From positions 39,614-103,613 of the forward strand of contig JAOTXZ010000002.1 of assembly GCA_029862085.1 (NCBI GenBank): a stretch of DNA of 64,000 bases, written 5' to 3'. A model generated the notes under the pieces. That model did no database searches. It saw nothing but the letters and a program-made list of their open reading frames with translations, and had not been told where the DNA came from. Shown piece after piece: positions 45,881 through 53,889 of this stretch; positions within the stretch are counted from its first letter, which is position 1; every line of letters starts with the position of its first letter. This stretch comes from Candidatus Nitrosopumilus sp. (GTDB taxonomy: Archaea > Thermoproteota > Nitrososphaeria > Nitrososphaerales > Nitrosopumilaceae). A program made the position numbers and the translations under genes.

Positions 45881-45993
45881 AACACCAAATTTGAAACTCG
45901 CTATAATTTAGACCTTTTTGAAATTATCATTTTAATTATACATTTTTGATTTATCATTAAGCGTTTAAATTCTGAATATTCTAAAATATTCTA

Positions 45994-46185
45994 ATGCAAA
46001 ATAAAACCCTAACATGTCCTGTGTGTCAAGGAAATAAAGCTGAGATGCTAGGGAAAAATGTAAAGCTAAGTGGACAATTTGAAAATAAAGAATTTCTTAC
46101 TACTGAATTGACAGTTTTGAGATGTGTAAAGTGTGGTTTTTACATGTTTTTTGATAATACCGCCGAGTTTACAACAAGTGAATAA
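45994..46185 (+). CDS. Small zinc-ribbon protein
   Basis: 63 residues: LTCPVCQGNKAEMLGKN...LRCVKCGFYMFF, two CxxC pairs about 34 residues apart, a classic ribbon. Divergent from ilvD by 113 nt. Function unknown. Confidence 0.7.
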   Translation: MQNKTLTCPVCQGNKAEMLGKNVKLSGQFENKEFLTTELTVLRCVKCGFYMFFDNTAEFTTSE

Positions 46186-46206
46186 TTGTAAAAATTTTTG
46201 GTCTAA

Positions 46207-46809
46207 TCAGGTTATGAGGGTTTGTCCTTGCAATTCTAATAATTGAGACTCAATCTCTTCAGGAGTTTCTGACCCAAAGGTAATCAAAATTTTATCGCCA
46301 TCCTTTGTTTCATAATCCAGGACGCTGTCAACTTTTTCACCGTTGATATAGAACTTTAATGTATTTTCATCTTGGCTACAAAAACTCCTTGATCTATCTG
46401 GAAATTTATAACATTCGTCTGTTAACTCAATATTTAATGTCTCAAACAAATATCCGAATTTAACTCCGGTTGCATGTTTGTGAATTGTTGTACCATCATT
46501 TCCTTCAAAGTGAATCCAAGCAGACTTGATTTGATAAGCAGGAGCTGAAAAATCAAAAGTATCTCCAAATATTTTAACTAAAATGTTAGCATGAGTGTGC
46601 TCACTACCTAATGCCCCTGCACCTACGGGTCCTCCTGGGGTGGAGCTTTGGTCCATGGTTACAAACATGTAAACTGCATATCCTACGATTAAGGCAATAA
46701 CTGCTAAAACTCCCACTGCAATGAGGGTTTGCTTTCTTTTTTCAGAAGATCTTTGTGTGGCATAATTTTCACGCTTTTGTTCTCTTTCTCTCCTTTCTTT
46801 TCGGCCCAT
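46207..46809 (-). CDS. Membrane-anchored conserved protein
   Basis: 200 residues. A very basic N-terminus (MGRKERREREQKREN) and one helix (about 28-51) anchor an outside domain. That domain begins GGPVGAGALGSEHTHANILV and has three His near HTHAN and HKHATG that could bind metal, plus two Cys (DECYKFP, SFCSQD) fit for a disulfide. PVGAGAL-SE is shared with the pilin-like protein at 1-1930. Specific role unknown. Confidence 0.7.
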   Translation of the reverse strand: MGRKERREREQKRENYATQRSSEKRKQTLIAVGVLAVIALIVGYAVYMFVTMDQSSTPGGPVGAGALGSEHTHANILVKIFGDTFDFSAPAYQIKSAWIHFEGNDGTTIHKHATGVKFGYLFETLNIELTDECYKFPDRSRSFCSQDENTLKFYINGEKVDSVLDYETKDGDKILITFGSETPEEIESQLLELQGQTLIT

Positions 46810-46891
46810 TTGATGTAAATTTTTTAAAAATTACCCTAATTAACTGTTCGATGATTAAACAATAAATAAAATCAAAAATCGATATTCTATT

Positions 46892-47299
46892 ATGAATTGT
46901 ATTTTTTGTGATATTTTATCGGGTAGGCGAGATGGACATATCATCTATGAAGATGATCTTCATGTTTCAATCTTAGACAAGTATCCAATTGATACTGGTC
47001 ATTGTCTGGTTATCCCAAGAGAACATCATGAAAAAATTACTGATATGGAATATGGTGCAGTTGGGGAAATTTTTTCAGTCGTACCAAAAATTGCAAAGGC
47101 AGTTCTGAATGCTACTGGAGCTGATGCTTTTAGTTTGGGTCAAAATAATGGAAAGGCAGCAAAACAAATCATCCCGCATGTTCACATTCACATTATACCT
47201 CGATACAATCACAAAGGGACTATCTGGACTAAACGCTCAATTGAAGGTGATGATGAGTTGAAAAAACTTGCAGAAAAAATAAAAAATTCAATTACTTAG
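46892..47299 (+). CDS. HIT-family nucleotide hydrolase
   Basis: 135 residues. CIFCDILSGR opening and the HIT triad H96-V-H98-I-H100 (HVHIHIIPR) define an Hint-type hydrolase that cleaves nucleoside phosphoramidates or related adenylates via a His intermediate. Normal length. Overlaps the convergent aRF1 gene by 8 nt. Confidence 0.93.
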   Translation: MNCIFCDILSGRRDGHIIYEDDLHVSILDKYPIDTGHCLVIPREHHEKITDMEYGAVGEIFSVVPKIAKAVLNATGADAFSLGQNNGKAAKQIIPHVHIHIIPRYNHKGTIWTKRSIEGDDELKKLAEKIKNSIT

Positions 47300-48572
47300 A
47301 ATGTCCTGGATTATATCGCAGGATTGCTCCCACCTTTCCTAAACTAGCTAACATGTTTCCGTACTCAGCAGAACCAGAAATTACCTCAATTTTACTTCCC
47401 GTCTTGGCAGCAATCAATGCCAAGTAATCTACAATGTCTCGTTCGCTTACTTCAACTTCCATAGCATTACAACTAGGACAAGGATTGTTTGTAAATTGGG
47501 TCTTTTTTGGAATTACCTCGGGTCTTTCAATAATATCTTCTTGAATGTGCTGACATCTTTTACACTTTCCTTCTACTCTGTGTAAATTGGTATCGTCTGT
47601 AATGATCAAAGTATCTACTACATTATTTTGTAATAATTCAATAATGTCTTTTAATCCATATACGCCTCGTCCCGAATTTGAATTAATATGTCTGAACAAA
47701 TCCTCGACTAATTTTTTTTCTTCCACCATCCTAAAGTTTGACAAAATGTCTCCAGATTTTGCAAAGGCTTCTCTAATTCCTTCAGAGCCGGCATAGGACC
47801 CATCGATGGTGTTTATGATCATGTTTTGAAGCCTATATTCCAAATAATTTCCATTGATGAAATCTTCTTTGGTAGGTCCTGGCCCTGAGATTATTAGTCC
47901 TTTGACTGGATAAATGTCAATGAAATATTCTCGGGATGTTTCTGCCACCCTGTTGTAAAAATAAGTTAATTCCATCTCTCGTAACTTTTGAAATCGTTTT
48001 GCTGATTGACCTCCCTGTCTATGTTTTCCGGCAACACCAGAACCTGTTTGGGATAAAACTTCAATCTTTTCTCCATGTAAAAGCCCCCACCCACAATCTT
48101 TTGCATCAATTGCAATAAAGCCAATCAGGTTGTCATCTTTTAGCATATCTTTTAGAATATCTACATGGAAGTGATCATCACATCTGTAAAGATATTGGTT
48201 CAAATCTTTGGGGGGATCCAACTCGTAAATTTTTACAACTTCACTTCCTAGTGGACCTCCACCTTCCGGAGGTAAGGCCCCACAAAAAATTACTAATCCT
48301 CTTTCAGGCGTTTTTTTATACAGTTTTAATCTTTGAATAACTTTAGCTAAAGAATCTACTACATGTCCTCGAGTCAAATCTGATTTTATGTTATCAGCAG
48401 TTCCTTGTTCTTCTCGTAGTGTATTGATTATTTCATGAAGTTGTTTTCCTTTTGGAATGTACACTGTAATTAATTCCGTGCCACGACCCGTTTTTTCAGT
48501 TAATTCATCTAGTGTTTTTCTAATTTTATACATTTGAACGGAATCTTGTTTTTCAATGTTTATCTTTGGCAT
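47292..48572 (-). CDS. prf1: Peptide chain release factor 1 (aRF1)
   Basis: 426 residues, eukaryote-like. NIKS at 61-64 reads the stop codon, GKHRQGGQSAKRF holds the GGQ that triggers peptide release, and the C-domain carries two CxxC pairs (CKRCQH, CPSCNA), a zinc mini-domain. It recognises all three stops and works with aEF1A and ABCE1. Confidence 0.97.
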   Translation of the reverse strand: MPKINIEKQDSVQMYKIRKTLDELTEKTGRGTELITVYIPKGKQLHEIINTLREEQGTADNIKSDLTRGHVVDSLAKVIQRLKLYKKTPERGLVIFCGALPPEGGGPLGSEVVKIYELDPPKDLNQYLYRCDDHFHVDILKDMLKDDNLIGFIAIDAKDCGWGLLHGEKIEVLSQTGSGVAGKHRQGGQSAKRFQKLREMELTYFYNRVAETSREYFIDIYPVKGLIISGPGPTKEDFINGNYLEYRLQNMIINTIDGSYAGSEGIREAFAKSGDILSNFRMVEEKKLVEDLFRHINSNSGRGVYGLKDIIELLQNNVVDTLIITDDTNLHRVEGKCKRCQHIQEDIIERPEVIPKKTQFTNNPCPSCNAMEVEVSERDIVDYLALIAAKTGSKIEVISGSAEYGNMLASLGKVGAILRYNPGHSK

Positions 48573-48636
48573 TCGTTAGGTCTCTTGATTATGAGAATAT
48601 TAAGTTTGGTTGAATTTTAATTAAGATTTTTTGATG

Positions 48637-49284
48637 TTATAATTCATCAATAGTTCTTAGAAATGTTTCTAAGGGTTGATTACCTCTTATTTTAATAATT
48701 TTTTCATCATTGAAAATTAAAAATGAAGGGGTAGCATCTATCCCGATTTCTTTTCCAAATTGATGAAGTAAATTTACTCTGTCTTGATATTTGTGGTCAT
48801 CAAGACATTGATTGAATTTTTCCAAATCCAAATCCACTGCTGTCCCAAATGCATTAAGGGACCATCTGGTGATCCAACCCGTTTTTTCACCAGCCCAATT
48901 TTTGTACAATTCATCATGGTATTGCCAATATTTTCCCTGATCTTGGGCACAGTATGACGCTTCTGCTGCTAGAATAGAATCAGGACCATTTAATGGAAAA
49001 TCCTTGAAAACTAGATTTACTGTTCCTTTTTGAATATAGTCTCGATCTATTATCTCTAAAGTGGTATCGTGAAATCTGAAACAAAATGTACACTGGTAAT
49101 CCCCCCATTCCAGAATGGTAATTGGTGCTGAAGGGTCCCCTAAAACTGGGGAGCCATCTTGAATTAATTTGGTTTTAGTAAGAAGATCGGGGTTCTTTTC
49201 TGGTTGAGGATAAAATGCGATAAAGGCTCCAGATATTATTCCGATCAACACAGGAATTACAAGGATCTTAATTGTCCGATTCAA
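48637..49284 (-). CDS. Membrane-anchored DsbA-like thioredoxin-fold protein
   Basis: 215 residues from a TTG start. An N-terminal helix (about 6-25) places a DsbA/thioredoxin domain outside. The active site is C65-T-F-C68 in WGDYQCTFCFRFHDTTLE, and the cis-Pro is in GIDATPSFLIF. It would form or shuffle disulfides in exported proteins; with no N-terminal cleavage site it is probably tethered. The gene is divergent from cbtB and shares its promoter region and palindrome. Confidence 0.9.
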   Translation of the reverse strand: MNRTIKILVIPVLIGIISGAFIAFYPQPEKNPDLLTKTKLIQDGSPVLGDPSAPITILEWGDYQCTFCFRFHDTTLEIIDRDYIQKGTVNLVFKDFPLNGPDSILAAEASYCAQDQGKYWQYHDELYKNWAGEKTGWITRWSLNAFGTAVDLDLEKFNQCLDDHKYQDRVNLLHQFGKEIGIDATPSFLIFNDEKIIKIRGNQPLETFLRTIDEL

Positions 49285-49302
49285 GATGATTTTTTCTCAT
49301 TA

Positions 49303-49344
49303 GCATATTTAAATTGGATAAATTATCCAAGGACTTAAATACAT
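49303..49344. promoter_or_regulatory. Divergent promoters with shared 17-bp palindrome
   Basis: TTGGATAAATTATCCAA (49314-49330) is a perfect palindrome around a central A. It sits between two TATA boxes: TTTAAATATG on the minus strand (49304-49313), 26 nt from the dsbA-like TTG, and CTTAAATA on the plus strand (49334-49341), 25 nt from the cbtB ATG. One bound dimer could control both leaderless transcripts. Confidence 0.65.
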
Positions 49345-49362
49345 TTTTTCAAGAATATTCTC

Positions 49363-49578
49363 ATGTCTCAATCAAGACAAATTAACCTCTCCAAAAGTGG
49401 GGTTCCAGTAATTGCAATTGTTGCATTGGCGATTATTTTTGCAGTTGGATTATTTGTAGTTGGATTTGACCAAGGACATATTTTCAGTATTGCTTTTGGA
49501 GAACAAGCATTTGAAGATCAATTTATCCATGAACTAACCCATGACATGAGACATGCTGCTGGCTTTCCTTGTCACTAG
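49363..49578 (+). CDS. cbtB: CbtB-type cobalt transporter subunit
   Basis: 71 residues: one membrane helix (about 14-36) and the C-terminal signature HELTHDMRHAAGFPCH, with His and Cys residues that probably bind the metal. CbtB is predicted to partner CbtA in cobalt uptake for cobalamin; this rests on comparative genomics. cbtA starts 11 nt downstream. Confidence 0.88.
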   Translation: MSQSRQINLSKSGVPVIAIVALAIIFAVGLFVVGFDQGHIFSIAFGEQAFEDQFIHELTHDMRHAAGFPCH

Positions 49579-49589
49579 GAGTTAATGCT

Positions 49590-50318
49590 ATGAAGACTTT
49601 CATTTTTCTAATAATAGTTCTAATTGCAGGTGCGTTTGCTGGTTTAGTTCACGGCTCAGCTAATCTTGTACTAGTGGAACCTTATCTTGATGAGGCAATC
49701 GGTATTGAGAATCAAAACTTATTTGATTCAGGAGAAGAAGATGATACTTTGGAATTTTGGGTTGAATATGAAGGATATAGAGATTGGCAAAAGGGGGGAC
49801 AGCTCTTAGCGGGGGTTATTTTGGGAACCTCAATTGGTGCATTGTTTGGAATTGTATTTGCACTTTCTAGACATTCACTACCTGGAAATAATAATATCAA
49901 AAAGGCTTTGATTCTTGCAGGAATTATGTGGCTAACAATTTACTTTATCCCATTTTTGAAATATCCTGCAAATCCTCCAACTGTGGGCGATGCAGATACA
50001 GTTGTTTTGAGAGCAATCTTGTATCTTTCATTTATTGCTATTTCTGGTTTTGCAGCCGTAGGATTTTACAAATTATCAAAGATTTTCAAGGGCAACAAAA
50101 AAGTTGTGGCGTTAGTTGGGTACACTGTTTTCATCTCTGCAGTTTTTGTTTTGATGCCTGACAACCCTGATGAGATTACTGCGCCCATTGATTTAGTCGA
50201 TGGGTTTAGAATAATGTCTGTCTTGGGAGTATCTGCATATTGGATTGCAGTAGGTTTGTTCCTAGGTATATTATGGAACCGTTTTAAACCAAACAAGGAA
50301 GTTCCTTCTTTTAATTAA
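49590..50318 (+). CDS. cbtA: CbtA-type cobalt transporter subunit
   Basis: 242 residues from ATG 49590 (an upstream TTG at 49569 overlaps cbtB). About five or six membrane helices. The first, FLIIVLIAGAFAGLVHGSAN, ends in the conserved His, and a long acidic loop (LDEAIGIENQNL onward) separates helices 1 and 2, as in the family. Expected to import cobalt for the B12 that this lineage makes. Confidence 0.87.
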   Translation: MKTFIFLIIVLIAGAFAGLVHGSANLVLVEPYLDEAIGIENQNLFDSGEEDDTLEFWVEYEGYRDWQKGGQLLAGVILGTSIGALFGIVFALSRHSLPGNNNIKKALILAGIMWLTIYFIPFLKYPANPPTVGDADTVVLRAILYLSFIAISGFAAVGFYKLSKIFKGNKKVVALVGYTVFISAVFVLMPDNPDEITAPIDLVDGFRIMSVLGVSAYWIAVGLFLGILWNRFKPNKEVPSFN

Positions 50319-50388
50319 TCATTCTAAGTCTCTGGAATCAGAATCAAAACATGTCGTTTAAATAACTCTAGAGTAGTTTTGGATTTAC

Positions 50389-50721
50389 TTGACAAGACGA
50401 ATAACTTTGCCAGAATTAAAAAAATATGATATTACTCAAAAAGTAATTGAGGCACTTGCCGATGCGGAATCCAGAGCAATTCTGTTTTCAATTATTAAAC
50501 GAGGAAAGACCGCAACTGAACTTTCTGAAAAACTAAAAATTCCGCTTAGCAGTGTTTATAAAAAATTAGGAGATCTTGAAGAACTAACCCTAATAGAAAT
50601 AGAAAAATGGATGCTATCTGATAAAGGTCGAAAGTACAAAGTCTATAAGAGTAGAATAAGCAAGGCCGACATTTCAATTCGAAAACCGGAGCCAGTTCTA
50701 AACTTGGTATCAAATAAGTGA
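50389..50721 (+). CDS. Winged-helix regulator, tandem copy 1
   Basis: 110 residues from a TTG start placed 28 nt after a TATA box (TTTAAATAA, 50357-50365). ArsR/TrmB-like winged helix: ADAESRAILFSIIKRGKTA, LSEKLKIPLSSVYKKLGDLE, wing IEIEKWMLSDKGRK. The second copy follows with a 4-nt overlap and is homologous over its length. Close to phnDCE, a plausible regulator of it. Confidence 0.85.
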   Translation: MTRRITLPELKKYDITQKVIEALADAESRAILFSIIKRGKTATELSEKLKIPLSSVYKKLGDLEELTLIEIEKWMLSDKGRKYKVYKSRISKADISIRKPEPVLNLVSNK

Positions 50722-51062
50722 AATTAATGGCACAATCGAATATTATCCAATTAAGTGAGTTTGATGTAACTCAAAAAATAATTGAATCTTTAAGCAATGT
50801 TTGCACTAGAGCTGTTTTGTTCTCAGTAAAGGAAGAATCAAAAGATGCAACTCAGATCGCTGATGAGCTAAAATTATCATTGTCCACTGTTTACAAAACC
50901 CTCTCCTCTCTAGAAGATCTTGCACTAGTTGAGGTTCAAAAATTCATTTTTTCAAGTGAAGGAAAAAAAGTAAAAAAATATCGTAGCAGAATTGGAAAAG
51001 TTGAGATTACCATGAAAAACACTGAGCCCGTCTTACACTTGTATCCAAACAAAAAGACATAG
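50718..51062 (+). CDS. Winged-helix regulator, tandem copy 2
   Basis: 114 residues from GTG 50718 (ATG 50727 is an alternative). Clear paralogue of copy 1: VCTRAVLFSVKEESKDATQI, ADELKLSLSTVYKTLSSLED, and 'EITMKNTEPVLHLYPNKK' against 'DISIRKPEPVLNLVSNK'. The two probably form a heterodimer or act at different ligand states. Confidence 0.85.
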   Translation: MKLMAQSNIIQLSEFDVTQKIIESLSNVCTRAVLFSVKEESKDATQIADELKLSLSTVYKTLSSLEDLALVEVQKFIFSSEGKKVKKYRSRIGKVEITMKNTEPVLHLYPNKKT

Positions 51063-51091
51063 TTACTCAACCTACTTTTATTATGAAATAC

Positions 51092-51144
51092 TTTCATTCT
51101 ATACACTTGGAATGAGAACGTAGAATGAAAACCTAATTTAAATA
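51092..51144 (+). promoter_or_regulatory. phnD promoter with inverted repeat
   Basis: TTTCATTCTA (51092-51101) and TAGAATGAAA (51121-51130) are a perfect 10-bp inverted repeat; a third GAATG half-site lies between (51110-51114). A TATA box, ATTTAAATA (51136-51144), follows directly, ~33 nt before the phnD ATG. Confidence 0.6.
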
Positions 51145-51172
51145 ACTTAGCTAAGCCTAAAGTTTTCAGTAA

Positions 51173-52261
51173 ATGAACCAAAAATTAATTTTTACATTAT
51201 TATTTACAATTACTGCAATCAGTGTTACCTCTATTTCATTTTCTCAGATGGCAGAAGCTCAGAGTTTAATTCCTGATTGGATAAAAAACAATGCTGCATG
51301 GTGGGCAGAAGGTAGCGTTGATGATCAAACCTTTCTTAATGGAATTGAATTCCTAATAGAAAATAATGTCATAAATGTCTCCTCTGGTGACCAATCACTT
51401 GATGTTGACAAGTTAACTATTGGATTTATTCCAATTGAAAAAGCCGACGAGCTAACATCAAAGGCTAAAGCACTAGAAGAATTTCTAGAAGACAAATTAG
51501 GTATCGAAGTTGAAGTTGTTGTTCCAACAAAATATGAGACAATAATAGAAGGAATGCGATTTGGTCATATTGATGGTGCCTTTATGGATACAGGACCTGC
51601 CTGGATTACTCACCAAAGAACCGGAGCAGAAGCTGTCTTGGCAGAAGTTGTGGCAGGCAAGGTAAACTATCAGGCGACTGTTTGGGCAAGAGCTGATGAT
51701 ACCTCAGTTCAAAGCATTGAAGACACTGTAGGAAAAAAAGTGGCCTTTACTAGCATAACTGGATCTTCTGGGTTTGTGAGACCTGTGGGTACTTTGGTAA
51801 CTGATGGTCATATCCAAATTGATGGCAATGATATTGTTGCCCTAGAAATGGCACTAAGTGAAAACTTTGAGAGTTATACTTTTGCTGGTGGTTACAAAGC
51901 TGCCTTGCAATTATTAATTAATGAACATGTTGATATCGCCTTTGGTTCAGATATTGCGGCACAAAAATATCTGGAATTAGAAGACCAAGTAAAACTACGA
52001 CCTGTCACAACGATTGGTCCAGTACCATCTCACGTGTTTATGGTAAGTTCTGAAATGTCTGATCCCACAAGAGATGCACTGGTAGATGCATTAATTGAAC
52101 TCAATTATGATGAGAACAATGGTATTTTGAGGGATCTTTATGGTGCAGAAGCACTAGTTCCCACAACAACTACTATGCATATTGGAGAATTTGGAACATT
52201 TATTGATGCATTAACCGGCTTGGACCAACAAATTTTAGACAAATACAACAAGAGCAAATAA
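51173..52261 (+). CDS. phnD: Phosphonate/phosphite ABC transporter, substrate-binding protein
   Basis: 362 residues. Signal peptide (1-~29, ending MAEAQS), then a ~45-residue module IPDWIKNNAAWWAEGSVDD...FLIENNVI that recurs on exported proteins in this phylum, then a PhnD-type periplasmic-binding domain (LTIGFIPIEKADELTSKAKA; HIDGAFMDTGPAW; TSITGSSGFVRPVGTL). It captures a phosphonate-type oxyanion for PhnCE. Without a C-P lyase nearby, the ligand could instead be phosphite, phosphate ester or another anion. Confidence 0.88.
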   Translation: MNQKLIFTLLFTITAISVTSISFSQMAEAQSLIPDWIKNNAAWWAEGSVDDQTFLNGIEFLIENNVINVSSGDQSLDVDKLTIGFIPIEKADELTSKAKALEEFLEDKLGIEVEVVVPTKYETIIEGMRFGHIDGAFMDTGPAWITHQRTGAEAVLAEVVAGKVNYQATVWARADDTSVQSIEDTVGKKVAFTSITGSSGFVRPVGTLVTDGHIQIDGNDIVALEMALSENFESYTFAGGYKAALQLLINEHVDIAFGSDIAAQKYLELEDQVKLRPVTTIGPVPSHVFMVSSEMSDPTRDALVDALIELNYDENNGILRDLYGAEALVPTTTTMHIGEFGTFIDALTGLDQQILDKYNKSK

Positions 52262-52293
52262 AAGCGGTTAGTTGGAAATTGGAACAAATCCAG

Positions 52294-53109
52294 ATGACTG
52301 CCTCATCCTCATTTTCAGAAATCTCGACAAAAAAAATTATTCAAATGAACGACGTATCTACCTCATATGATTCCAAAAATTATGCTCTTCACGGGATTAA
52401 CCTCTCAATTGACAAGGGAACAAACTATGCAATTGTAGGCCCATCAGGTTCTGGCAAATCCACTCTGCTTAAGTTAATGAATGGTATGATGACTCCAAGT
52501 AAGGGAACCATCAAAATAGATTATCAAACTCCAAACATGAATAATAAAAAATTCAAAATAATGATGCATAAAATTGGATATATTCCTCAGAGCTTGGGTT
52601 TAATTAAAAATATTTCAGTGTTAGAAAATACTATGATTGGAGCTTTACCTCGATTGGGAATCATTCAATCTTTTTTAAAAAATTTTCCTGAAGAAGAGAT
52701 TAATGAAGCCAAAAGAATTCTAAAACTTGTAGGCCTATCAGGAAAAGAAGAAAGAAAGGCATACATGCTCAGTGGTGGTGAAAAAAGAAGAGTTGCAATT
52801 GCCAGGGCACTAATGCAAAAACCAACCATTTTACTTGCTGATGAAATTGTTTCAGAACTTGATCATGTAACTGCAAGAGAAATAATGAATTTAATTGCTG
52901 ATGCCCAAAAACAAATGAATCTTACTGCAATAATGGTTCACCATGATATGCAATTAGCATTAGAGTATGCAAATAGAGTTGCAGTGGTAAAAGAAGGCCA
53001 GAAAGTTTTAGAGATTGGAGTTGAAGGCGATTCCATCGTTGACTTTCAAACAGGGGATCTTACAACCGAAGAAATTATGGAGATGTATTCAGACGAATCA
53101 AAAAAATAA
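52294..53109 (+). CDS. phnC: Phosphonate-type ABC transporter ATPase
   Basis: About 271 residues from ATG 52294 (TTG 52279 adds five). Walker A GPSGSGKST, Q-loop YIPQSLGLI, signature LSGGEKRRVAIARAL, Walker B ILLADEIVSELD, and H-loop VHHDMQ. It powers uptake with PhnE. Its 3' end overlaps the phnE frame. Confidence 0.92.
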   Translation: MTASSSFSEISTKKIIQMNDVSTSYDSKNYALHGINLSIDKGTNYAIVGPSGSGKSTLLKLMNGMMTPSKGTIKIDYQTPNMNNKKFKIMMHKIGYIPQSLGLIKNISVLENTMIGALPRLGIIQSFLKNFPEEEINEAKRILKLVGLSGKEERKAYMLSGGEKRRVAIARALMQKPTILLADEIVSELDHVTAREIMNLIADAQKQMNLTAIMVHHDMQLALEYANRVAVVKEGQKVLEIGVEGDSIVDFQTGDLTTEEIMEMYSDESKK

Positions 53110-53878
53110 TCTAATAATTGGACTCATTGTTGCCCTGGTTGTTGTAGCTTCATACAATGTAGAAGCCAACCCGATTGAATTCGTTGAGGGCCTTCCAAAT
53201 CTTGCCATTATTTTAGATGAGATGACTCACATTGAAACTGAATTATTTGGAGTAGCATTTTGGTCAATGCTTGAAACTATCCAAATGGCATTTATTGGAA
53301 CAATTGTAGGTGTTGCAATTGCATTTCCACTTAGCATCCTATCCGCTCGAAATTTAAACAGCAAGTATGTTTATGGTCCCGTTCGAGCAATTCTTGCTGC
53401 AATTCGAACATTTCCATCTATCTTGTGGGCAATGTTATTTGTGATAATGGTAGGTTTAGGTACCTTTGCAGGAGTTTTGGCTATAATCATGTATACTGTG
53501 GGCTTTGTGGCAAAATTACAGTATGAAGTAATTGAGACAATTGATTCAGATCCAATGGATGCCGTAAGCTCCATTGGAGTTTCCAAATGGCAATTAATTC
53601 GTTATGTTGTTTTCCCCGAATCTGCATCTCATTTTCTTAGCCAGATGTTGTACATGTTTGATTACAATGTTAGGCAATCAAGCATTTTGGGAATAGTGGG
53701 AGCTGGGGGTATTGGGTTTTACATTATAAAACATATTGAATTCTTTGAATACGGAAAGGCAACTGTCTTTATGATAGTTGTTTTGATCACTGTACTAATC
53801 ATTGATTGGGGAAGTGTAAAGATTAGAGACAAGTATATTATAAAATCTCAACACGGGATGGAAGTAACAGCAAAGTAA
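53039..53878 (+). CDS. phnE: Phosphonate-type ABC transporter permease
   Basis: About 279 residues, five or six helices starting at NNLIIGLIVALVVVASYNV. The cytoplasmic EAA-like loop is DAVSSIGVSKWQLIRYVVFPE. The only normal start codons in frame are TTG 53015, 53021 and 53039, all inside phnC, so either a 70-95 nt overlap or a non-standard start must be accepted; the membrane helices begin close to the phnC stop. Confidence 0.87.
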   Translation: MTFKQGILQPKKLWRCIQTNQKNNLIIGLIVALVVVASYNVEANPIEFVEGLPNLAIILDEMTHIETELFGVAFWSMLETIQMAFIGTIVGVAIAFPLSILSARNLNSKYVYGPVRAILAAIRTFPSILWAMLFVIMVGLGTFAGVLAIIMYTVGFVAKLQYEVIETIDSDPMDAVSSIGVSKWQLIRYVVFPESASHFLSQMLYMFDYNVRQSSILGIVGAGGIGFYIIKHIEFFEYGKATVFMIVVLITVLIIDWGSVKIRDKYIIKSQHGMEVTAK

Positions 53879-53889
53879 TTAAAAATATT

